From assembly GCA_020633675.1 (NCBI GenBank), contig JACKDE010000003.1, positions 1,012,359-1,076,358 of the forward strand: DNA of 64,000 bases, written 5' to 3'. Shown here one piece after another: positions 43,111 to 51,300 of the stretch. Source of the stretch: Deferribacteres bacterium. Its GTDB lineage: Bacteria > Zhuqueibacterota > Zhuqueibacteria > Zhuqueibacterales > Geothermadaptataceae. The notes beneath the pieces were generated by a model. That model had not been told where the DNA came from, did not search any database, and was given only the letters and a program-made list of their open reading frames with translations. The position numbers and the translations under genes are program-made. The stretch's first letter is position 1; each line of letters begins with the position of its first letter.

Positions 43111-44280
43111 CTACACTTTGATAAAAATGCTCTTTCGATATAGAATGGTCATGACGCCCAGCCAAAGCAAAATGTACAGGAGCGCAAATGCCAGCGAACC
43201 GTTCATTTGGCCGAACAAAGGCACGCAAACAGACTGGTAAAACCATTGTTTCAGACTCACATTATCCGCATTGACCTTGATCAAAAGAGTGAGCCTGGTA
43301 ACAATTCCGGCAAGCACGTACAGTGCAATCGCGTTCATGCCAAAAATCACAAAAGGCTTTGTCCACCACGTATATGCTTTGATGTCGATCAGGTAATAGC
43401 ACACGGCCAGAAACATCAGCGCCATACCGCCCATAAAAACCACGTAGGAAGGCGACCAGAGCGGCTTGTTGATCGGGAAGCCGTAGTCCATCAGTGCACC
43501 GAGGAGCAAGCCAAGCACACCCGCTGCAAACATGCCCAGAGCGATTGTATTGTGGGATTTGCCGGATTTGAGCCAGTAGCCGGTGAAAATGCCGATCAGT
43601 ATAGTGGCAATCGCGGGAATGGTGCTCAATATGCCTTCCGGATCGTAGTCAAAATAGGTGCCGACTTGCCAGGTGTGTCCATGCAGAATCAGGGTATCCA
43701 CATATGCGGCGAGATTAATGTCTTTGGTGAGCGAACCGATGTGCTTCACCACGGCGCCGTTCTCAATCACTGGCACCGGCACCAGCTTCATGATCAGCCA
43801 ATAAAAGGCCAGCAAGCCAATGGTCCAAATGGCTTGTCCGCGCAGTTTGAAATGCAGCGCAATCATCGCAGCGAAGAAATAGACGACAGCGATGCGTTGT
43901 AAAACCCCCATGATACGAACCTTTGCCAGGGTATCGGCAAACCAATTGTACCCGGCCGGTATGTTCACAGGTATCACTTGCAGGAAAAGCCCCAGGCCGA
44001 ACAGGATAAGTGTGCGCCGGATTATTTTGGTATACAAGCTTTTGGGGATTGGTTCGCCCTGCAAATATTTGCCAAACGAAAAAGCGATCGCGACACCGAC
44101 GATGAACAGGAAAAACGGGAAAATGAAATCCGTGGGTGTCCAGCCATGCCATTCAGCATGCCGGAGCGGCGCGTATACATGAGACCAACTGCCCGGATTG
44201 TTCACCAAAATCATGCCGGCTATCGTGATGCCCCGAAAGACATCGAGGGATAGCAACCTGTTTTTCGGTAATGTCTGCAT
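43111..44280 (-). CDS. heparan-alpha-glucosaminide N-acetyltransferase-like membrane protein
   Basis: 389 residues, ATG at 44280 with GGAGG 7 bases upstream. About 10-11 membrane helices. The start RLLSLDVFRGITIAGMILVNNPGSW and the block HAEWHGWTPTDFIFPFFLFIVGVAIAFS are diagnostic of the DUF5009/HGSNAT family, as are VRIMGVLQRIAVVYFFAAM and FGMNAIALYVLAG. The human homologue acetylates terminal glucosamine of heparan sulfate using acetyl-CoA across the lysosomal membrane. The bacterial proteins are likely inner-membrane acetyl- or acyltransferases acting on amino sugars. First gene of the polysaccharide operon; substrate inferred from family and neighbours. Confidence 0.92.
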   Translation of the reverse strand: MQTLPKNRLLSLDVFRGITIAGMILVNNPGSWSHVYAPLRHAEWHGWTPTDFIFPFFLFIVGVAIAFSFGKYLQGEPIPKSLYTKIIRRTLILFGLGLFLQVIPVNIPAGYNWFADTLAKVRIMGVLQRIAVVYFFAAMIALHFKLRGQAIWTIGLLAFYWLIMKLVPVPVIENGAVVKHIGSLTKDINLAAYVDTLILHGHTWQVGTYFDYDPEGILSTIPAIATILIGIFTGYWLKSGKSHNTIALGMFAAGVLGLLLGALMDYGFPINKPLWSPSYVVFMGGMALMFLAVCYYLIDIKAYTWWTKPFVIFGMNAIALYVLAGIVTRLTLLIKVNADNVSLKQWFYQSVCVPLFGQMNGSLAFALLYILLWLGVMTILYRKSIFIKV

Positions 44281-44551
44281 AACCTTGCCTCCGCAAAAGA
44301 ATGACCTCTGTCGGATCCTTCCGTTTGAAGTCGATCCCTATCCTGATCGGCAACCTGCTGGATTATCATTTACAGAATTCTATGGGGCCAGCAAGCCATA
44401 GCTTCTTTACCATTGCCACCTGCTGCTGCTTCAACGCTGCCGGATCAACTGCTGTGCTTCAGAGCAAAATGGACAGCCCTGATACAAAAATTAAAAGATA
44501 GTTTTTGAAAGCACACTGCACTTTTCTGTCGACATTCATCGCATCAGGATT

Positions 44552-45328
44552 TCAATCTGGAGCCACAAAAATTTTTACGACAGTTTGCACGAATCCATTC
44601 CAGCAACGCCACCGCCCCTGGAATTGACTTGCCTGGTTGTGGCCACAAACAGATACATTCATCCACCCTGTCGGACGTTGATAGCTATGGCATTCTACTT
44701 CGATGCAACGCGTATCGAGGCGCAGGCCAGTGCGCAGGGCTTTCAGCGCGCTCTCCTTTGCACTCCAAATCAGCGTTGCAAGCAAGGCCTGGTCTCCTAC
44801 AGAGGCTGCCTGCACAGAAGTCATTTCCGCAGCCGTGAAAAAATCGGCAATAAATGCCGGGCTTCGTGGCTCGATTTTTTCGAGATCACAGCCGATAGCG
44901 TGATTTTGAGAAGCGGCACAACAGAATCCGATTCCATTGCTGTGGCTAATCGAAATCGTAACCGGAGCTGGCTGATCGCGCAGAAAGACTTGCGGCGCAC
45001 CGTCTGAAGCCGCCAGAATTTCGATTTCTGACAAAACGGTCGGCATACCAACGCCGGACAGATTTATCTGCACAAGGTCATCACACCGCACGGCTCGCTG
45101 ACTCCAATCCATACCGGAGTTCCCTTCATGGCCAGAAAGGGACTGTTCCAACATTGCTGTCTCTTGCAAATAAGCGGCAGCAACGTGCTTCCCTGTCCAC
45201 CGCCCAAGAAGCCAGTCAGCCCGGCGCTTGGGAATGCGCAAAGCATCTTTAAGTGTTCGTTCCCTGGTGCCTAACCAATCTTCGTTGTCCGGTATGTCGC
45301 CGAGGGTTTGGGTCAGCCAGTAAATCAT
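44552..45328 (-). CDS. 4'-phosphopantetheinyl transferase, Sfp type
   Basis: 258 residues, ATG at 45328 without a good ribosome site. Contains the Sfp-type signatures: VTISISHSNGIGFCCAA (P2-like), AIGCDLEKIEPRS with the Mg2+-binding Asp and Glu, and WSAKESALKAL with the catalytic WxxKE(A/S)xxK block. It converts apo-ACP to holo-ACP by moving phosphopantetheine from CoA. The only ACPs in the window are the three in the synthase at 48350-56746, in the same minus-strand run, so it is the likely dedicated enzyme. Those ACPs show Thr rather than Ser at the expected attachment site. Confidence 0.93.
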   Translation of the reverse strand: MIYWLTQTLGDIPDNEDWLGTRERTLKDALRIPKRRADWLLGRWTGKHVAAAYLQETAMLEQSLSGHEGNSGMDWSQRAVRCDDLVQINLSGVGMPTVLSEIEILAASDGAPQVFLRDQPAPVTISISHSNGIGFCCAASQNHAIGCDLEKIEPRSPAFIADFFTAAEMTSVQAASVGDQALLATLIWSAKESALKALRTGLRLDTRCIEVECHSYQRPTGWMNVSVCGHNQASQFQGRWRCWNGFVQTVVKIFVAPD

Positions 45329-45354
45329 GGTTCAGGTTCGAAATCGAGGTTTTT

Positions 45355-45509
45355 GAACATGTGTGCATGGGCCTGCGCGCCAATCCGGCCTGGCCATCAC
45401 TGCAATCGTGCATGTATCCGTGCCGCGTTCGGCGATTGAATTTTCTGATCGGTGAAATCAGCCATTTCACCGATTCTGCAGCATTGACTATCGCCATGCA
45501 CACATGTTC
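45355..45509. mobile_element. MITE-like element with perfect 16-bp terminal inverted repeats
   Basis: GAACATGTGTGCATGG (45355-45370) is repeated exactly inverted as CCATGCACACATGTTC (45494-45509). Inside, ATCGGTGAAAT (45448-45458) pairs perfectly with ATTTCACCGAT (45464-45474). No transposase and no obvious target-site duplication. The whole element lies in the 251-base gap between the copper receptor and the PPTase. Confidence 0.5.
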
Positions 45510-45579
45510 ATCTCTTTCCGTTTGGCTATTGCGTTGATTGGTATGAGCCTGTCTTATTCGCAGGCTCACTTTGATTACG

Positions 45580-47844
45580 CTACATCATATCGACAAATAG
45601 CGATAAATAGATATTCCTTCCAGGTGCAAAAATCGCTCGCGACTGCCCAGCTAATGGCCTGTTCAGATGTTCGTAATATGCTTCATCGAACAGATTTTTA
45701 ACACCGGCAGTGGCACCCAGATTTCGCAGAACTTGATAGGTTATCGCGAAATCCACCACTGAAAAGGATGGCGTTTTTGTTTCACCAAAAGCAGTTGAAA
45801 TGCGCTCCTGTTTCAAAACATGCCGAAAAGCAATGGTCGGCCGCAGCTTGGTATCGAGGTAGCTTCCTGAGAGAGCATAGCGAACATCCAGAGCCGCAAT
45901 TTCCGGCAAAGGCTCGTTTCTCACCCTGTCCTGTCCGTATGTATAAGCCACGCTCAGGCTCTGTTTGTGTCCGGTAAACAACCTTTGTGCCCAGGTAATC
46001 TCGAAACCACGCATCAAAGCGTCTTTGATGTTGAGGTAGCGTCGGACACCTGGACTGGAAGGCATTGTTGGGATTAGATTGGGATCGATTTCTGAAGAAA
46101 TGTAGTCCTGCAGGAATGATGCGAAAACACCTATATCGAGAGACATTCCCGCGGACTTGTATCCCAAAGTGAGGTCGATCTGGTTGTTGATTTCGGGATT
46201 CAAAGCCGGGTTGCCCAGCATGTCATAGGGATCCACACCCACAGGGTACGAGTTAATGTAGCGCTCAGTAATGCTACCGCTGCGTTGTGCACGACCCAGC
46301 CATACACCGGCAGACAGCCCGTTTGAAAAATCCTTCAGCCCCCCGATGCTGATATTCGGGTTGATTTGGGTTTTGGAAGTTTCCGGATTATTCGACAGGA
46401 ACTTGTCGTTCACATCATTTGCACTGGCGTGATTGTACTCCAGGCGACCGGAAAGAATGAGACGAAAGGCTGTAAAAGAATGATGATATTCTCCAAAAAC
46501 ACTCGCCCTGGCGACCTGTCCGTCATTCCAGACATCGTCGTAAACTGTTTTCCCCGCCATTGGCCCCATCAAAAATGCCCTGGTTCTCTCACCGTTAGCA
46601 CGTTCAATCCTCAAATCGAGACCTGTATAAAGTCTGCCTTGCTCGAATGCCCAGATGCCTTCGCTACGCCCGCCATAGTTGAATGTGTTGGCATCGGTTT
46701 CGGCATCGACCATTCTGGGCACGAGATTTTTGCCCAAATTATCCATTAAATGATTAACACGCGTCGCAAAGAGGACTGTATCCCAGGACTTCAGATGTTT
46801 GCGATTCACGCTAAGGGTGTGTTTTGCACTCAACAGCCAGGTTTTATCGGAACGCAGGTCCATCGGCAGCGCAGCAAAATCGGTATCTTTAGCATTGTTA
46901 TATGTAACCGATAGTGACAATTGCTGCTTCTCGGATAGTCGCCACCCCAAATTCATGCCGATGCTGGCGCGCTGAAAAGCAGACGGGATGCTGATCGCCT
47001 CTCCGTCTTCGTAATCGCTACCTTTGGATAATGAGCCAAAAAGTCCGAAATCATAGTTCGCACTTTGCATGCCGAGCACGCCTTCGGTGCGATAAATCCC
47101 GCCATTGCTTTCTGTGCTGCTGGATAATCTGCTATAAACAGTATGCCCTTGCGAGAATCGCGTCGGTACAGATTTGAAGTTAATCGTCCCGCCAAATGAT
47201 GTTCCATAACGAAAAGAATGTGGGCCTTTGAAAATTTCGATCTGCTCCATCATGTTGGGCGCAACCTGGCTTGCCGGAGGATCCATGCGGTTGGGACATG
47301 CTGCGGAGGAGGTCTGCACGCCGTCGATGACCAGGTTTATCTGGTCGAATTTAAAACCGCGCAAAACCGGATCAAAGCCATAGCTCCCACTTTTGCGGAT
47401 ACTGCTAATCATCGGGATTTGATTCAAGACGGCGCCGGCGTCATGGGATAACTTGTCCTGGACGTTTAGACTGAGTTCCTCAACTTCGGTCATTTTAGAT
47501 CGCATCGCAAAAACAGTGATCGGCTGGAAGCTCAACACTTCCTGCTCTTTATAGATGACTGCTGCCCTAAAAGCATGACGTACCTGCTCGGCGGTCAAAG
47601 CCCATGTGCCATAGCTGATATGTGACAAAAACAGCGTATCGGTGTCAGTGTATTTAAGACGAATTACACCTTGAGCATCCGAGACGCCCTGCTGCGATTT
47701 GTAGTGGTAATGAGCTCCCACTATGGGGATTTTTGTTGTCGTATCAAGCAGTTGAACGGAGGCTTTCTCTTCCTGTGCCAGACTATGCCCGGCGAATAGC
47801 AGCAACACCCCCGCGAAAAAGGAAAGTATACGATTCCTTGTCAT
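45580..47844 (-). CDS. TonB-dependent copper receptor, OprC/NosA-like
   Basis: 754 residues, ATG at 47844 with AAGG 8 bases upstream. Signal peptide ILSFFAGVLLLFAGHSLAQ. A short carboxypeptidase-regulatory-like domain (about 28-100) precedes the plug (LVIDGVQTSSAACPNRMDPPA, IFKGPHSFRYGTSFGG) and barrel, ending NIYLSLFVDMM. The plug carries Cys183-Pro-Asn-Arg-Met187 and the barrel His365-Leu-Met367. These match the CxxxM and HxM copper ligands known for OprC, with nearly the same spacing between the two sites (182 residues; about 180 in OprC). It should import copper with TonB energy. It lies between the PPTase and the small Cys protein of the synthase run. Confidence 0.9.
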   Translation of the reverse strand: MTRNRILSFFAGVLLLFAGHSLAQEEKASVQLLDTTTKIPIVGAHYHYKSQQGVSDAQGVIRLKYTDTDTLFLSHISYGTWALTAEQVRHAFRAAVIYKEQEVLSFQPITVFAMRSKMTEVEELSLNVQDKLSHDAGAVLNQIPMISSIRKSGSYGFDPVLRGFKFDQINLVIDGVQTSSAACPNRMDPPASQVAPNMMEQIEIFKGPHSFRYGTSFGGTINFKSVPTRFSQGHTVYSRLSSSTESNGGIYRTEGVLGMQSANYDFGLFGSLSKGSDYEDGEAISIPSAFQRASIGMNLGWRLSEKQQLSLSVTYNNAKDTDFAALPMDLRSDKTWLLSAKHTLSVNRKHLKSWDTVLFATRVNHLMDNLGKNLVPRMVDAETDANTFNYGGRSEGIWAFEQGRLYTGLDLRIERANGERTRAFLMGPMAGKTVYDDVWNDGQVARASVFGEYHHSFTAFRLILSGRLEYNHASANDVNDKFLSNNPETSKTQINPNISIGGLKDFSNGLSAGVWLGRAQRSGSITERYINSYPVGVDPYDMLGNPALNPEINNQIDLTLGYKSAGMSLDIGVFASFLQDYISSEIDPNLIPTMPSSPGVRRYLNIKDALMRGFEITWAQRLFTGHKQSLSVAYTYGQDRVRNEPLPEIAALDVRYALSGSYLDTKLRPTIAFRHVLKQERISTAFGETKTPSFSVVDFAITYQVLRNLGATAGVKNLFDEAYYEHLNRPLAGQSRAIFAPGRNIYLSLFVDMM

Positions 47845-47910
47845 TCTATATACCTTTTTGTTGAAAGTTAGTATGAGCTAATTAAGCTTCAAAAGAATAT
47901 GAGCGTGATA

Positions 47911-48294
47911 TCAACAATAAGGCTTAGGCGGCGGTGTGGTTGTATCTGGAATATGTTTGTTGGTGAAAAATGAAAAATAATAAAAATGTTGGCTATCTTT
48001 TGAAGTATGGCTGAAATGCAGGTTCTCTTCTTCGAGAATAGCAGGAGCATTCTCTTTGAATTCAATCCTGGGATTGGGAGCATGATCGTGGGGGGGATTT
48101 TCCTCATTCGCTTCCTGCAGCCGATCATTCAAATAGCATTTACCATGACAATCGAGCTCAGGTTTATCTTTGTTGATACACAGATTTTCCACAATGTAGT
48201 CTCGATTCAACGCATATTCTATATAGGGCGATACCGATTTCAGTATCCCAAAAAGATAAAGCGCCAATAAAAATATGCTCACGAATTTTTTCAT
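47911..48294 (-). CDS. small membrane-anchored Cys/His protein next to the copper receptor
   Basis: 127 residues, ATG at 48294, weak ribosome site. One N-terminal helix (FVSIFLLALYLFGILKSVSPYI), then the block ENLCINKDKPELDCHGKCYLNDRL with three Cys and a His that could bind metal or form disulfides. A His/Pro-rich tail follows (PPHDHAPNP, LHFSHTSKDSQHFYYF). I recall small proteins with this NKDKPEL-x-C-x-GKCYL motif beside TonB-dependent copper receptors in FCB bacteria, but no function is known to me. The gene ends 66 bases before the receptor start, so they are probably co-transcribed. A copper-handling role is inference. Confidence 0.75.
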   Translation of the reverse strand: MKKFVSIFLLALYLFGILKSVSPYIEYALNRDYIVENLCINKDKPELDCHGKCYLNDRLQEANEENPPHDHAPNPRIEFKENAPAILEEENLHFSHTSKDSQHFYYFSFFTNKHIPDTTTPPPKPYC

Positions 48295-48349
48295 TGTGTT
48301 ACCTGGTGTGTATCACAAAAAACATTTATTGCAGAAGACATACCGAATC

Positions 48350-51300
48350 CTACCCTGCAATTTCCTGCAAAGGCTTCAACAGTTCCGCGTCGATTGCGCC
48401 CGGCATTTCCATCGTTCGATAGCCGTGCAGAGACAGGTAGGCGTTGCCCTTTTCGTCCACCACCTGCGCGTCGAAATCGCTGTTTTTGCCGGCGCTCACA
48501 ATTGCGTGCAACCTGCCGTTCGGCTTTTTCGGCGCATTGTGAAACGCCACCCGCTCAATGCGGAACGGCAGGCCCATCTTCGCCGTGCTGCTCATTTCCA
48601 TAATGCCTGCCGTCTGGAAGCACAATTCGATCAGGCGCGGATGCACGTACAGCGGCAGGCTGTCCGGCTCATGGTTGGCTGGCAACTTTTCCGCAAACAA
48701 ACCGACCATTTGCTCACCGTCACGCCATGATTTTTCCAGCACCTGGTAGGCCGGGCCGTGAAAATAGAGTCGATAAATGTCGTCGCTAATGACAACCTTG
48801 CCATCGGGTTTTGCCGGGGCTGCCGATTTAAAAGCCTCAGGTGAAGCGGTTGTCAAGCGCACCTGCCCGCTGAAATGGAGGGTCACTTCCGGCTCATCCC
48901 TGCCATGCAGCGTACGCGATCCGATCAACCGGCAGTCGGCGATGATGTCATCGCTGTCCGCGGTGCTGCCAGGTGTGGATTTCTTATTCCCCTCCTTGGA
49001 GGGGGTAGGGGTGGGTTCCTGGCTAAAATGAACGTGGACGGTAACGGCGCGCGGCTCATCTCGATAAAATTTGAACGGTGCGTGGAAATCGACATTTTCG
49101 ATGGCGGCAATGTGCATACTCGGGAACAGCAGCCTGGCCACCGAAGCCAGCGCTTCCAGGCCCATAACGCCCGGCAACACCGCTGTGCCGCCGATACGGT
49201 GGTTATACAGGAACGGCTGCTGTTGCGGATCGAGGGTGGCTTCAACAGTCAAGCCGCTGTGCAGCCCCATACCGACAATTTTTCCCACCATCACGCCGGG
49301 GGCTTCGAGCTTGCCATCGAGCGTACCATTTTCACTGACTTGCAGGCCCCCGGTGGCGTCGAATTCCTGGGTCAGGATACCCAGGCTGCCCGCGACCACC
49401 AACTCGCCTGTGTAGCCCGCGGTCAACTCATTGCGTATAATCGGAATACCGATGTCCGGCGGCAGCATATCGATGCCGGCCGCATTCATGATCGCCGGAA
49501 TCGAGCCGCGCGCCGCCATGCCGATATCAGCCCAGGCCGTCCAGTCGATGGCGATACCGAGGGTATCCCGGCGACTTCTGCGGAAATGCGAGATGCTTTT
49601 GCACAGGAAGTCGTTGGCCGCACTGTAGTCGCTCTGACCGGCATTGCCGAAGCGTCCGGCAATCGAGCTGAACACCACTGCTGCGCCCAAAGGCATATCG
49701 CCAATCGCCGAAAGCAGGTTGTGCCAGCCTTCGGTCTTCACATCGAAAACCAGGTTGAACTCGTCAGGACTTTTGTCGGGCAGCGAACGGCTGATTTCCA
49801 GGCCGCCTGCGTGCAGGAGCGCATCGATGCGGCCGCTGTTTTTACGTACTTCGGCAATCGCTTTCGCCACCGCCTTGTGATCGAGGAGATTGACACAATA
49901 GTAGTGTGCCGTGCCGCCTGCTGCCTGCACCGCATCGATGGCCGCCTGTGCCGATGCCATGCGTTCCAGCGTCGCCATTTCCTTTTCGACCATCACCGGT
50001 GTGACGCGCGCGTTGCTCGCTTTCAAACGCTCAAAAATGTCACGCTTGAGGTTTTCCCTGTCGGTACTGAATCTCGTGAGATCGGCATTTTGGGGATCGG
50101 GCTTGGGCGCAAGATCGAGCAGGTAGAATGTCCCACCCGACGCCGCAGCCAGATCAGCCGTAATCGCCGAGGTGATGCTCCCCGCCGCACCAGTGATCAC
50201 GAATACTGCATCTTTATCAAACTTGATACCGTTTTCGCCTTCCGGCAGCGGCTTTTCCAGCAGGCCAATGGTCCAGCGCCCACCGTTCTGATAACCGATT
50301 TCGATAGCGCCCGGGTCTTTCAGGGTTTCGTCGATCAACAGATCAGCAAAGGCAGCGGTTTTGCGTGCCCGTTCGAAATCAACAACTTTAACCAAGGCAT
50401 CAGCTTTTTCGCGTTTGAAGGCTTTGGTGAAGCCGCACACTGCGCCACCAAGCGGCGCCAGCGCACCGGCGTCGTCATAGCCATGCTTGCCACCCAGCCT
50501 AGTCGCTGAAACGAGAAATGTACCAGCCTTGCCGACGTGATTGTAGAGTGTGCGCATGGTTGTGTAAAGCAGTTTCACACGCACCCGTGCGGCCTCGCGA
50601 AAACCGGTCTGGCCAAGATCGGTGATTTCACCTTCTTCGTCGAGCGCAGGCAGCCAATAAACACCATGAATCGGGCCTTCAGCGAGCCAGCCGTCAAGTT
50701 GCTCGACCAGTGCTTCGGCATCCGGGGCATCATCAAGCACCAAGGTCTGCACACCGCGTTTTTCCAGCCGCGTCAGCAGCGCTCTGCCAACGCCGCCTTT
50801 GTCCGGCATGACAACAACTCTGGCCTGCGCATCCAAGGCTACGCCAGTCTCCTTGCAAAGATCAAGCGCTGGCCGCAAGAATGGTGTCGGCACCCGTCGG
50901 GGGATCTTAAGGGCAGAGGCAGTGGCTGCTTGATTAGAAACTGCTGCTGCCGGTGCGGCTGCGACTGTTTGCAAATCCGGGCGTTTGTCGTACACGAATT
51001 GAATCACGCTTTCGATGGTCGGGAAGTCGCGCAGTTGCAGGTTGTCATCGCGAGGGATGTCATAGGCTGCCCGCACAGCCGCGAAGGTCTCTGCCTGTTT
51101 GACCGTGTCGATCCCGAGGTCGGCCTCCAGATCAAGCTCCAAATCCAGCATGTCCGGCGGATAGCCGGTTTTCTCAGCAATCACCTCCAGCACTTTTTCT
51201 TTCACGCCGTCTGTTTCAGTGGCGGTGGCAGGGGCAGCAGCTTGCTCCTGTGCGGCTGCGACTGTTTGCAAATCCGGGCGTTTGTCGTACACGAATTGAA

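Noticed and set aside
45249..45569. Overlapping open frames on both strands in the gap before the PPTase
   Set aside because: Both are produced by the inverted-repeat element at 45355-45509; neither has a start signal or family match.
48875..50509. Long plus-strand open frame of 544 codons
   Set aside because: Antisense to the KR/DH part of the synthase; the protein has no domain signature, and the minus-strand frame carries intact catalytic motifs throughout.
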